Part shown: in pieces, positions 30,299-43,797 of the stretch
How the letters are laid out: every line of letters starts with the position of its first letter
Numbering within the stretch: the first letter of the stretch is position 1
Assembly (NCBI GenBank): GCA_900766645.1
Contig: CAAFWD010000117.1
Coordinates: 1 to 51,247, forward strand
DNA from: an uncultured Cetobacterium sp.
Lineage (GTDB): Bacteria; Fusobacteriota; Fusobacteriia; Fusobacteriales; Fusobacteriaceae
Reading direction: 5' to 3'
DNA length: 51,247 nt
Position numbers and translations under genes: made by a program
Notes under the pieces: generated by a model
What the model saw: only the letters and a program-made list of their open reading frames with translations
Databases searched by the model: none
What the model was told of the DNA's origin: nothing

Positions 30299-31570
30299 TT
30301 GAGCGTAGAGGCATTTAGAATAATTGGTGGAAAAAAGATAGAGGGGGAATTAACTGTAGAGGGGGCAAAGAATGCTGCTCTTCCAATTTTAGTTGCCACT
30401 TTGATAGAGAAGGGAACTTATGTTTTAAATAATGTTCCGAACTTAAGAGACATAGTAACTTTAGTAAAACTTTTAGAGAGTTTAGGTTTAGAAATTGAAA
30501 AAATAGGAACTCATTCATATAAAATAGTAAATAATGGATTAAAATCTTTAGAAGCATCTTATGATTTAGTAAAAAAAATGAGAGCTTCATTTTTAGTTAT
30601 GGGACCTATGCTAGCTCATGAGAAAAAAGCAAGAGTTTCTCTTCCTGGAGGATGTGCAATAGGATCAAGACCTGTAGATTTACACTTAAAAGGGTTTGAA
30701 GCTTTAGGTGTAAAAATTGATATAGATCACGGGTATGTTAATGGAGAAACAGTAGAGCTTATAGGAAATAAAGTTGTATTTGACTTCCCGAGTGTTGGAG
30801 CAACAGAGAATGTGATTATGGCTGCAGTAAAGGCGAAAGGATTAACGACAATAGAAAATGCAGCTAAAGAACCTGAAATAGATGATTTATGTAATTTCTT
30901 AAATAAAATGGGAGCTAAAATTTCAGGAATAGGAACAGGTAGATTAGAAATAGAGGGAGTAGAGAAATTAAGTCCTTGCGAATATGAAATAATACCGGAT
31001 AGAATAGTTGCTGGAACTTTTATAGTTGCTTCGTTAATGTTTGATGGTGCAATAACAGTAAAAGGAGTTGTAAGAGATCATATAGAAAGCTTTATATCAA
31101 AACTAGAGGAAATGGGAGCTAAATTTGACATAGAAGGGGATGTTTTAACAACAAAAACAAAGTTAAAAGATTTAAAACCAGCCAAAGCTACAACTATGCC
31201 TCACCCAGGATTTCCAACAGATTTACAATCTCCAATGATGACTTTAATGTGTCTAGTAGATGGTGTAAGTGAGATAAAGGAAACAATATTTGAAAATAGA
31301 TTTATGCATGTGCCAGAGTTAAATAGAATGGGAGCGAATATATCTACTGATGCTAATACAGCTATAATACAAGGTATTGAAAACTTCTCTTCAGCAGAAG
31401 TAATGGCTAGTGATTTAAGAGCAGGAGCATCATTAATACTAGCAGGATTGCTAGCAGATGGAGAAACAATTGTAAATAGAATATATCATGTAGATAGAGG
31501 ATACGAAAATTTAGAGTTAAAACTAAAAGCTTTAGGTGCAGATATAGAGAGAATAAAAGTAGAAGTATAA
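30299..31570 (+). CDS. murA: UDP-N-acetylglucosamine 1-carboxyvinyltransferase
   Basis: A 423-residue MurA for the first committed step of peptidoglycan synthesis. The catalytic lysine is in EGAKNAALP (Lys24) and the fosfomycin-target cysteine in PGGCAIGSRPVDLHL (Cys119). The repeated fold with TTMPHPGFPTDLQSP and the C-terminal DLRAGASLILAGLLADG completes the match. The start is TTG at 30299, fixed by AAGGAGAG 5 bases upstream. Cys (not Asp) at position 119 predicts fosfomycin sensitivity of the enzyme. Confidence 0.97.
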   Translation: MSVEAFRIIGGKKIEGELTVEGAKNAALPILVATLIEKGTYVLNNVPNLRDIVTLVKLLESLGLEIEKIGTHSYKIVNNGLKSLEASYDLVKKMRASFLVMGPMLAHEKKARVSLPGGCAIGSRPVDLHLKGFEALGVKIDIDHGYVNGETVELIGNKVVFDFPSVGATENVIMAAVKAKGLTTIENAAKEPEIDDLCNFLNKMGAKISGIGTGRLEIEGVEKLSPCEYEIIPDRIVAGTFIVASLMFDGAITVKGVVRDHIESFISKLEEMGAKFDIEGDVLTTKTKLKDLKPAKATTMPHPGFPTDLQSPMMTLMCLVDGVSEIKETIFENRFMHVPELNRMGANISTDANTAIIQGIENFSSAEVMASDLRAGASLILAGLLADGETIVNRIYHVDRGYENLELKLKALGADIERIKVEV

Positions 31571-31583
31571 TAAAGGAGAAAAA

Positions 31584-32294
31584 ATGGAAAAAGTAATAGG
31601 GATAAATCCTGTAATAGAATTATTACAAAATAAAACGACAAACATTGAAAAAATAGAAATTTTCAAAGGTGCTAGAGAAGAGAAGTTAGGAAAATTAAAA
31701 TCTCTTGCATCAGCAAGAAATATTAAAATATTTTCAGTTGGAAAAAAAGAAGAGAACTCTCAAGGTGTAGTAGCATATATAAGTGATTATGACTACTATG
31801 TTGAAATGGGTGAATTTTTAGAGAAGATAGCTAAAGATGAAAAATCAATAGTTTTAATACTTGATGGAGTGCAAGACCCAAGAAACTTTGGAGCAATAAT
31901 AAGAAGTGCTGAAATATTTGGTGTTAAAGGAATTATAATACCAGAGAGAAATTCAGTAAAAATTAATGAAACTGTAATAAAAACATCTACAGGAGCAATT
32001 GAACATGTTGATATAGTTAAAGTTACAAATGTTTCTGACGCAATATCAAAATTAAAAAAATTAGATTTCTGGGTTTATGGAGCTGAAGGATCTGGAACAA
32101 AATATTATCATGAAGAGAAATATCCTAATAAAACTGCGCTTGTTTTAGGAAGTGAAGGAGACGGGATAAGAAAGAAAGTTAAAGAAAATTGTGATATTTT
32201 AGTTAAAATACCTATGCATGGAAAGATAAATTCTCTTAATGTTTCCGTTGCAGGTGGAATAATTCTTTCAGAAATTGCAAAAACAATATATTAA
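31584..32294 (+). CDS. rlmB: 23S rRNA Gm2251 2'-O-methyltransferase (TrmH/SpoU family)
   Basis: A 236-residue SPOUT methyltransferase. The N-terminal substrate-binding domain (1-75) is followed by motif 1 LDGVQDPRNFGAIIRSAEIFG, motif 2 LVLGSEGDGI and motif 3 IPMHGKINSLNVSVAGGIIL, which forms the SAM-binding knot. Length and VIGINPVIELL at the start fit RlmB; a tRNA TrmH-like role is a lesser possibility. An AAGGAG lies 6-7 bases before the ATG. Confidence 0.9.
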   Translation: MEKVIGINPVIELLQNKTTNIEKIEIFKGAREEKLGKLKSLASARNIKIFSVGKKEENSQGVVAYISDYDYYVEMGEFLEKIAKDEKSIVLILDGVQDPRNFGAIIRSAEIFGVKGIIIPERNSVKINETVIKTSTGAIEHVDIVKVTNVSDAISKLKKLDFWVYGAEGSGTKYYHEEKYPNKTALVLGSEGDGIRKKVKENCDILVKIPMHGKINSLNVSVAGGIILSEIAKTIY

Positions 32295-32379
32295 AAATAA
32301 AAAAAACAATAAAGTCATAGTAGCTTAAGGATATTTATGATATATTAATAGACAAAACTTAAAATGATGGGGTGAAAAA

Positions 32380-34992
32380 ATGAGAGAATACAACTTTGCT
32401 GATATAGAATCTAAATGGCAAGAAAATTGGAAAAACAGCAATTTATTTAAAACTGAAAATAAAGTAGAAGGAAAAGAAAACTACTATGTTCTAGAGATGT
32501 TACCTTATCCATCAGGAAAACTACATGTTGGACATGCTAGAAACTATACTATTGGAGACGTAATAGCAAGATATAAAAAAATGAAGGGGTTCAATGTACT
32601 TCATCCTATGGGATGGGATTCTTTTGGACTTCCAGCAGAGAATGCGGCTATTCAAAATGGTGCACATCCTGCAGTATGGACAAAAGCTAATATAGATAAT
32701 ATGAATAGACAATTAAAGATGATGGGATTGTCTTATGATTGGGATAGAGAGATTGCATCGTACACTCCTGAATACTACAAGTGGAATCAGTGGATATTTA
32801 AAAGAATGTATGAGAAGGGATTAGTTTATAAGAAAAAATCAACTGTAAACTGGTGTCCTGAATGCCAAACTGTTTTAGCAAACGAGCAGGTTGAAGATGG
32901 AATGTGTTGGAGACACTCGAAAACTCCTGTTATTCAAAAGGATTTAGAGCAGTGGTTCTTTAAAATTACTGATTATGCAGATGATTTATTAGAGGGGCAC
33001 AAAGAGTTAAAAGATGGTTGGCCAGAAAAAGTTTTAACAATGCAAAAGAACTGGATTGGAAAATCTTACGGAACAGAAGTTAACTTTAAAATTGTTGAAA
33101 CAGGAGAGAATTTACCAGTATTTACAACAAGAGTGGATACATTATTTGGTGTTACTTATGCAGTAATTGCTCCAGAACATCCGTTAGTAGATGAAATTAT
33201 AAAAGTAAACCCATCTATAAAAGAATCTGTATCTGAAATGAAAAATACAGATATGATTGAAAGAACAGCTGAAGGAAAAGAGAAGAATGGAATTGCAACA
33301 GGATGGCATGTAGAAAATCCTGTAAACGGAGAGAAGTTACCTCTATGGATAGGAGACTATGTTTTAATGAACTATGGAACAGGTGCTGTAATGGCAGTTC
33401 CAACTCACGATGAAAGAGACTTTGCTTTTGCTAAAAAATATAATTTAGATCTTAAAGTTGTAATTAATCCAGTTGATAAGAAAACAAAAGAAGAAATTAT
33501 AATTAAACCTGAAGAGATGCAAAATGCTTTTGTTGGTACAGGAGTAATGACAAACTCTGAAGAATTTAATGGAATATCTTCAAAAGAAGCTTTAACAAAA
33601 ATTGCTGAATACGTTGAAGAAAAAGGATTTGGAGAAAGAACAGTAAAATATAGATTAAAAGATTGGGGAGTTTCAAGACAGAGATACTGGGGAACACCGA
33701 TTCCAGCTTTATACTGTGAAAAGTGTGGAGTTGTAATGGAAAAAGATGAAAATTTACCAGTTAAACTTCCTACAGATATAGAGTTTACAGGAAATGGAAA
33801 TCCTATTGAAACTTCAGAAAGTTTCAAACATGCAATTTGCCCATGTTGTGGAGGACCTGCAAGAAGAGATACAGATACAATGGATACATTTGTGGATTCA
33901 TCATGGTATTTCTTAAGATATTGTGATCCTAAAAATGAAGAACTTCCATTTGCAAAAGATATCGTAGATGGATGGTCTCCAGTAGATCAATATATCGGAG
34001 GAATAGAGCATGCGGTAATGCATTTATTATATTCAAGATTCTTCCATAAAGTGTTAAGAGACATGGGATTATTATCTACAAATGAACCGTTTAAAAGATT
34101 GTTAACTCAAGGAATGGTATTAGGACCATCTTATTATTCAGCAGCAGAAAATAAATATCTGTATGCGGAAGATGTTGAAATTAAAGGAACTCAAGCATTC
34201 TCTAAAGCTACAGGAGAAGAGTTACAAGTAAAAGTAGAAAAAATGTCAAAATCTAAGAATAATGGAGTAGATCCAGAGATAATGATAAACAAATATGGAG
34301 CGGACACTACAAGATTATTTATAATGTTTGCTGCACCACCTGAGAGAGAGCTAGAGTGGAATGAAAATGGATTAGCAGGGGCGGCAAGATTCTTAAATAA
34401 AATCTGGAGATTAGTTTTAGAGAATAAAGAGTACTTAGCTAATAAAGATGAGATTAATTATAATGATTTAAGTAAAAGTGATAAAGCATTAGTAAGAAAA
34501 TTACATCAAACAATAAAAAAAGTAACTGAGTCAATAGAAGCAGACTATCATTTTAATACTTCAATTGCAGCGACAATGGAGTTATTAAATGAAATGCAAG
34601 ATTTTAGAAATGATGTTTTAGGAACTGATAAAGAAACAGCTGAATCTAGAAAAATATTTAGAGAAGCTATGGTAAATGTAGTTATAATGTTATCTCCATT
34701 TACACCACATTTCTGTGATGAGTTATGGCAAGAAATGGGAAATAAAGGAAACTTATTCAATGCACATTGGCCAGTTCATCAAGAGGAGTTAACTATATCA
34801 GATGAGATATCAGTTGCTGTTCAGGTTAATGGAAAGTTAAGAGGAACTTTAGATGTGGATAGAAACATTGCTAAAGAAGACTTAGAAAAATTAGCATTTG
34901 AAATAGAAAATGTTCAGAAGTTTATTGAAGGAAAGAACGTTGTAAAAGTAATCGTTGTTCCAGGGAAAATAGTAAATATAGTTATTAAATAA
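32380..34992 (+). CDS. leuS: leucyl-tRNA synthetase
   Basis: An 870-residue class I synthetase. The HIGH motif appears as PSGKLHVGHARN (about 47-58) and KMSKS as EKMSKSKNNGVDP near 625. The editing domain (about 220-420) holds TRVDTLFGVTYAV and MAVPTHDERD. A zinc-binding CEKCG pair and CPCCGG occur around 448-490. The C-terminal domain ends VVPGKIVNIVIK. No T-box leader is seen: only 85 bases separate it from rlmB. A GGGGTG ribosome site precedes the ATG. Confidence 0.98.
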   Translation: MREYNFADIESKWQENWKNSNLFKTENKVEGKENYYVLEMLPYPSGKLHVGHARNYTIGDVIARYKKMKGFNVLHPMGWDSFGLPAENAAIQNGAHPAVWTKANIDNMNRQLKMMGLSYDWDREIASYTPEYYKWNQWIFKRMYEKGLVYKKKSTVNWCPECQTVLANEQVEDGMCWRHSKTPVIQKDLEQWFFKITDYADDLLEGHKELKDGWPEKVLTMQKNWIGKSYGTEVNFKIVETGENLPVFTTRVDTLFGVTYAVIAPEHPLVDEIIKVNPSIKESVSEMKNTDMIERTAEGKEKNGIATGWHVENPVNGEKLPLWIGDYVLMNYGTGAVMAVPTHDERDFAFAKKYNLDLKVVINPVDKKTKEEIIIKPEEMQNAFVGTGVMTNSEEFNGISSKEALTKIAEYVEEKGFGERTVKYRLKDWGVSRQRYWGTPIPALYCEKCGVVMEKDENLPVKLPTDIEFTGNGNPIETSESFKHAICPCCGGPARRDTDTMDTFVDSSWYFLRYCDPKNEELPFAKDIVDGWSPVDQYIGGIEHAVMHLLYSRFFHKVLRDMGLLSTNEPFKRLLTQGMVLGPSYYSAAENKYLYAEDVEIKGTQAFSKATGEELQVKVEKMSKSKNNGVDPEIMINKYGADTTRLFIMFAAPPERELEWNENGLAGAARFLNKIWRLVLENKEYLANKDEINYNDLSKSDKALVRKLHQTIKKVTESIEADYHFNTSIAATMELLNEMQDFRNDVLGTDKETAESRKIFREAMVNVVIMLSPFTPHFCDELWQEMGNKGNLFNAHWPVHQEELTISDEISVAVQVNGKLRGTLDVDRNIAKEDLEKLAFEIENVQKFIEGKNVVKVIVVPGKIVNIVIK

Positions 34993-34999
34993 AAAATAA

Positions 35000-35033
35000 A
35001 ATCTCAAGTGGTTATTCCACCTGAGATTTTTTA
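35000..35033. terminator. bidirectional terminator after leuS
   Basis: AATCTCAAGTGG-TTATT-CCACCTGAGATT, with one mismatch, is followed by TTTT. It lies between two convergent genes. Confidence 0.88.
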
Positions 35034-35038
35034 TTTTG

Positions 35039-35395
35039 TTATCTCTTTTTAAACTTATCCCAGAAATTAGGCTTGGTAGCTTTTTTCATCTCTTTTTCAG
35101 CTTTTTGTTCGTTATGATAATTTGACCAATTAGGATTATTTTTCATATTTTGTTTCATTTGCTTCATATAAGAATAAGTAGCTTTAGCATTTCTGTATTT
35201 GGTAACAATATTAAATTTTATATCTTTAAAAGTTTGTAAAATACCTTTAAAGAAGTTTATGATTTTTGTTGTAAACCTTCTAAAGTGATTAAACTTATAA
35301 ATCTCTTTACAATTTGGACATCTATATTTAGCTACCTTATCCATAATTTTCATCTGTTTTTTGCATTTTGGACAAGTTACTATTATTTTTTTCAA
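35039..35395 (-). CDS. small zinc-ribbon protein
   Basis: A 118-residue basic protein with an N-terminal zinc ribbon CPKCKKQ (Cys8, Cys11) and CPNCKE (Cys26, Cys29). A Lys/Phe-rich, helix-prone tail follows, with a weakly hydrophobic stretch at 42-60. Function is not recognised; DNA/RNA binding or a chaperone role is possible. It lies 18 bases downstream of aroE, so the two may share a transcript. Confidence 0.7.
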   Translation of the reverse strand: MKKIIVTCPKCKKQMKIMDKVAKYRCPNCKEIYKFNHFRRFTTKIINFFKGILQTFKDIKFNIVTKYRNAKATYSYMKQMKQNMKNNPNWSNYHNEQKAEKEMKKATKPNFWDKFKKR

Positions 35396-35413
35396 TGAAT
35401 TTTCCTCCCTTTG

Positions 35414-36217
35414 TTAATCTTTGTATACTTTATCTAAAAGTTTTTCATAAATGATATCAGTATCTATTTGAATATTATTCCATATCTCTTCAGATTTAAC
35501 TCCTTGTGCAACAAGCATATAGAATCCGTTCTGAATTTTTTTTCCTAATTCTTTTCCATATTTTAAGAATAGAGTTTCTTTAGGATTATATATTAAATCA
35601 AGAAGGAAGTCAAAATTTTGAATAATAGACTTTTCTACAGGAGAAGTTTCAATATTTGGAAAGGTTCCAACTGGAGTAGCATTAACTAATAAAAAGCCAC
35701 TTTGATTTTTTAATTCATCATAAGATATAACAGGAATATTTTTAAAATTAGAAAATTTTAACTTACTATTTCTACTTACAATAGTAGGGTTGCCTCCAAG
35801 ATCGATTATGCTTTTTAAAACTGCTTTTGCAGCACCACCACTTCCAAGAATTATTACTTTTTTATTTTTCAAATTTATTCCCATTTTTTTATAAGTTTTA
35901 ATCAAACCATAGTAATCAGTATTAAATCCAATTATTTTTGAATTTTTAATAGAAACACAATTAACAGCTCCTATGCTAAGTGCTTCAGGAGAAATTTCAT
36001 CTAAAAAGCTAATAATAATTTCCTTATATGGAGTTGTAACATTAAAACCAGAAATTTTATCTTTTTTTAAGTCGTTAACTAATAAGGATATTTTTTCTTT
36101 TGAAAAATCAAATATATTATAAGTATAAGGGAGTTTAATATTTTGAAATATCTCATTGTGAAGAGTTGGTGAAAAAGAATAGGAGATATTACAACCTAAT
36201 AAACCAAAATTTTTCAT
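35414..36217 (-). CDS. aroE: shikimate dehydrogenase
   Basis: A 267-residue NADPH-dependent reductase of the shikimate pathway. The substrate site is seen in NISYSFSPTLHNEIF and in NVTTPYKE with the catalytic lysine (about Lys65), then GFNTDYYG. The cofactor loop GSGGAAKAVL lies near 126-135. NATPVGTFP and the C-terminal QNGFYMLVAQG complete the pattern. The ATG at 36217 has AGAGGTGA 6 bases upstream. Confidence 0.95.
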   Translation of the reverse strand: MKNFGLLGCNISYSFSPTLHNEIFQNIKLPYTYNIFDFSKEKISLLVNDLKKDKISGFNVTTPYKEIIISFLDEISPEALSIGAVNCVSIKNSKIIGFNTDYYGLIKTYKKMGINLKNKKVIILGSGGAAKAVLKSIIDLGGNPTIVSRNSKLKFSNFKNIPVISYDELKNQSGFLLVNATPVGTFPNIETSPVEKSIIQNFDFLLDLIYNPKETLFLKYGKELGKKIQNGFYMLVAQGVKSEEIWNNIQIDTDIIYEKLLDKVYKD

Positions 36218-36304
36218 GACATATCACCTCTGAAAGATTTTACTACTAAAGAATGAAAGATACAATATAAAATATGGTAAAATGAAAACAAAGAGGTGAT
36301 TGTA

Positions 36305-36955
36305 GTGAATTTAAACGAAATTAAATTATTTGATGGAATAGAAAAAAAAGATAAAGAAAAATTAATAGATAAATTTAAGATTGAAAAAATTTTTTACAAA
36401 AAAGGTGAAGTTATTTTTTTTAGAAATGATGATCTTGATGGGATGACAATAATAATATCTGGAAAAGCTGGAGCTGAGATGCTAAAAGAGAGTGGCGAAG
36501 TAAAAAAAATTGAGGACTTATTTGCGGGAGATATAATTGCATCGGCATTTATTTTTGGGGATCAAAATTTTATTCCAGTTGATTTAGTTGCGATAACAGA
36601 TGTAGAAGTACTTCATATAAATAAAAAAAATTTAATAAATTTATTTTCTGATAATAAAAAAATTTTAGAAAATTTTTTAAATGATATTTCAAATAAGACA
36701 CAGTTTCTTTCTAAAAAAATATGGAAAAGTTTTAATACTAAAACAATAAAAGAAAAAATAGATGATTATATTTTAGAAAATTCAGTTGGTGAATATGTAG
36801 AATTTAAACACAGCATAAAAGAACTATCAGAGATCTTTGAAGTAACAAGACCATCATTATCTAGAGTTATTGGTGAATATATTGAGAAAAATAGATTAGA
36901 GAAAATCGGAAGGAATAAATATAAGATTTTAGATAAAGAAATTTTTAATAAATAA
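36305..36955 (+). CDS. Crp/Fnr-family transcriptional regulator
   Basis: A 216-residue regulator: a cyclic-nucleotide-binding-like beta barrel (about 5-115) with FYKKGEVIFFRNDDLDGMTI and LFAGDIIASAFIFGD, a long dimer helix, and a winged HTH (about 160-205; IKELSEIFEVTRPSLSRVIGEY). No Fnr-type cysteine cluster is present, and cAMP-binding residues cannot be confirmed. The start is GTG at 36305, placed by GAGGTG 6 bases upstream. It diverges from aroE and ends 12 bases before the rRNA promoter. Targets are unknown. Confidence 0.85.
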   Translation: MNLNEIKLFDGIEKKDKEKLIDKFKIEKIFYKKGEVIFFRNDDLDGMTIIISGKAGAEMLKESGEVKKIEDLFAGDIIASAFIFGDQNFIPVDLVAITDVEVLHINKKNLINLFSDNKKILENFLNDISNKTQFLSKKIWKSFNTKTIKEKIDDYILENSVGEYVEFKHSIKELSEIFEVTRPSLSRVIGEYIEKNRLEKIGRNKYKILDKEIFNK

Positions 36956-36967
36956 TAAAAAAAAATG

Positions 36968-36996
36968 TTGACATAAAGTTTAATTTGTGATAATAT
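36968..36996 (+). promoter_or_regulatory. rRNA operon promoter
   Basis: Perfect TTGACA (36968-36973) and TAATAT (36991-36996) are 17 bases apart, about 150 bases before 16S. The leader between them and 16S shows no other clear element. Confidence 0.85.
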
Positions 36997-37145
36997 ACTT
37001 CTTGTAGCGAGGAAATACAGCTGCAAAAAACAAAAGGACATTAACAACCGAATAGAGAAAATAGTCAGAAGTTATGAAAATAACAGTCAGAAATGACACA
37101 ACCAATAAATGGTGTAAACGTAAGTCTTAGGACTTTAAATATATT

Positions 37146-38660
<1,515 letters not shown>

Positions 38661-38708
38661 CTAAGGAGACTAACTTTTTCTCTATTCGATTGATAGTGTT
38701 CTTTATAT

Positions 38709-38784
38709 GGGGATATAGCTCAGTTGGGAGAGCGACGCACTTGCACTGCGTAGGTCAGCGGTTCGACTCCGCTTATCTCCACCA
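38709..38784 (+). tRNA. tRNA-Ala (anticodon TGC) in the 16S-23S spacer
   Basis: A 76-base cloverleaf with acceptor GGGGATA/TATCTCC, anticodon loop CTTGCAC (TGC) and encoded CCA. No tRNA-Ile is present in this spacer. Confidence 0.96.
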
Positions 38785-38916
38785 AAACATTATCAACTTT
38801 GGACATTGGAAACTATATAGTAGATATTGAGAAAATATTCTAATTAACTAACAATTCATTTTAAGTCAAACTTAAATGAGTAGTTAGTCTGTCATAATTA
38901 AATAATTAAATTACAA

Positions 38917-41834
<2,918 letters not shown>

Positions 41835-41883
41835 AATACTACTATATAGTTTCAAGTGATCCAAAGTCACAAAAAAATATTGA

Positions 41884-41998
41884 TTGGCAACGATAGCTAT
41901 GGAGGTACACCCAGTAACATTTCGAACCTGGAAGTTAAGCCCATAAACGCTGAAAGTACTTGGGGGGCAGCCCCCTGGGAGGATAGGAAGTTGCCAAT
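41884..41998 (+). rRNA. 5S ribosomal RNA
   Basis: About 115 bases with complementary ends (TTGGCAAC/GTTGCCAA) and the internal GGTACACCCAGTAACATTTC and CGAACCTGGAAGTTAAGC signatures. Ends are approximate. Confidence 0.93.
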
Positions 41999-42009
41999 CT
42001 TGCATGAGT

Positions 42010-42085
42010 GCTTCTTTAGCTCAGTTGGTAGAGCGCACGACTGTTAATCGTGTTGTCGCTGGTTCGAGCCCAGCAAGAAGCGCCA
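42010..42085 (+). tRNA. tRNA-Asn (anticodon GTT)
   Basis: A 76-base cloverleaf with acceptor GCTTCTT/AAGAAGC, anticodon loop CTGTTAA (GTT) and encoded CCA. It lies 11 bases after 5S and is probably part of the rRNA operon. Confidence 0.96.
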
Positions 42086-42113
42086 TTTTTATTTTTTGTA
42101 ATAAATTTTTAAT

Positions 42114-42136
42114 AGAGCCAAAGGCTCTTTTTTTTA
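42114..42136 (+). terminator. rRNA operon terminator
   Basis: AGAGCC-AAA-GGCTCT is followed by a long T-run, after tRNA-Asn. Confidence 0.88.
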
Positions 42137-42186
42137 TTTTTTGTAAAAGTAAAAAATTAATGTATAATATTGTTTGAGGTGAGAAA

Positions 42187-43797
42187 ATGAGAAAAAAGGA
42201 ACAGATTTTTGTATTAAGTATATCAGCATGTCTTTTGCTTTTTAGTGCATTAATAATTTTAAATAAAAAAGAGATATCAGAAAAAATGAAAAAAACTCCG
42301 ATATTTAAATCTTTGTATACAGTAGGACAAAAAAATAAACTAGAAAAAGAGTTAAATATGCAAATTGAAAATAAGGAATTAAAAATAATTCTACAAAATC
42401 TTAGCTTAGATAAATTAGAAATAGCTAACTCAATATTAAGAGATAACAAGACTGTAAATTTTATCAATGAAAAGGATATTTCAGGATATCTTTCTGAAAA
42501 GAATTACGAGTCATCTTTAGAAAATAAAAAAGTAATAGATAACATAAGAAATTTACAGGTTTTATCACCAAGTATAAAAGACTATTTTCAAAATAGATTT
42601 GTAAAAGAAAACTTTGAATCGAGCATGAAAAAAATTGAAACAAGACCACAAGTTTTAATGTTAAGAGAGAGAATAACAAAGTTACTACCTATTAAAGAGG
42701 CTGAAGTAACATTAAATAATCTTTCAGAAAGTAAGTTGATGGAAATCAGTGAAATATTATCTAAATCACCTATAACGGTTGAATATGTAGATAAAAAAAA
42801 TTTGAAAAATTATTCTTTAGAACAAGTGGTAGAAATAAGTAAAACACTTTATAAAATTGGGAAAATAGATCCTAAATTAGCTATTGAAATAAATGATTCT
42901 GTACAGGAGTTTAGTATTAGAAAAGCTGCTTTATATGGAGATCTTTATGTGAGAGATGAGAAATATGAAAAGGATATAAAAAAAGAGATAGAAAGTGGTA
43001 GATATACATTTGAAAATCCATATGTTAGATACAATCCTTATGGAAGAACTCCATTATCTTACGGAATAGCCTTTAAAACAGATCAAGAAGTAAGAATTAA
43101 AGTAATTATACTTGGACAAATGGGATTGCCTAATTTCTCATATACCGTTAATTATAATGGAAATAATTTAATTCCAATAGTTGGATTATATCCAAAAATA
43201 AAAAATACAGTGGTTATAGAGGAGTTAGAAAGTGGAAGTGATCAAATAAAAAGAAGTAAAAGATTATATTTAACAACTGATAGCGTGGATGATAGATTGC
43301 CAACAATATTAGTGGAAACAAGAGTTCCAGGAAGCATTCAACCAGGAGTCAATTTGGTTTCATACAATTTAAAAGATGAGAGCTTACCATTTGCATTTGA
43401 TAGTATGGGGAATATAAGATATATTCTTGAAACTGGGAAAGATATGAGAAAAGTAAAAATAGCAAAAGGGAAATATTCAGATTGGGAGCTAAAAAATGAT
43501 GAAGATATGTTCCAAATAGATATTCTTGGAAAAATTCAAGATAGAATAGGAAAAAAAGATAATAGTGAAAAATTAAAAAATAAAAAAGTAAAATATTTAA
43601 TGAGGAATAATAACTTATTAACAGTAGTTTCTTATAAAGATGGATCTTACCCACATGCATTATTTTCAGAATATGGTTTAGATTCTAAAAATGAGATATT
43701 TAAAGCTGTTATTTATTATGATAAAAATAGTCCTTCTGAAAATCTTATTTTAGATGGAGAAAGAATAAATTTATATGAAGGAGATATAGAAGAATAA
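42187..43797 (+). CDS. membrane-anchored protein with arylsulfotransferase N-terminal-like domain
   Basis: A 536-residue exported protein. A signal anchor (about 7-25) is followed by a helical, Lys/Glu-rich region (about 30-270). A domain starting near 280 (NPYGRTPLSYGIAFKTDQEV, IPIVGLYPKIKNTVVIE) resembles the Ig-like N-terminal domain of ASST arylsulfotransferases. Only about 170 residues follow, with PFAFDSMGNIRYIL as a single propeller-like blade. The six-blade catalytic propeller and its histidines are absent, so sulfotransfer is unlikely. The stop overlaps the start of the glycosylphosphotransferase gene (TAATG). It may help polysaccharide assembly or anchoring; this is inference. A TATAAT near 42161 is a likely -10. 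Confidence 0.55.
   Translation: MRKKEQIFVLSISACLLLFSALIILNKKEISEKMKKTPIFKSLYTVGQKNKLEKELNMQIENKELKIILQNLSLDKLEIANSILRDNKTVNFINEKDISGYLSEKNYESSLENKKVIDNIRNLQVLSPSIKDYFQNRFVKENFESSMKKIETRPQVLMLRERITKLLPIKEAEVTLNNLSESKLMEISEILSKSPITVEYVDKKNLKNYSLEQVVEISKTLYKIGKIDPKLAIEINDSVQEFSIRKAALYGDLYVRDEKYEKDIKKEIESGRYTFENPYVRYNPYGRTPLSYGIAFKTDQEVRIKVIILGQMGLPNFSYTVNYNGNNLIPIVGLYPKIKNTVVIEELESGSDQIKRSKRLYLTTDSVDDRLPTILVETRVPGSIQPGVNLVSYNLKDESLPFAFDSMGNIRYILETGKDMRKVKIAKGKYSDWELKNDEDMFQIDILGKIQDRIGKKDNSEKLKNKKVKYLMRNNNLLTVVSYKDGSYPHALFSEYGLDSKNEIFKAVIYYDKNSPSENLILDGERINLYEGDIEE

Noticed and set aside
32295..32379. A T-box leader upstream of leuS
   Set aside because: Only 85 bases separate rlmB and leuS, with no T-box sequence and no terminator hairpin.
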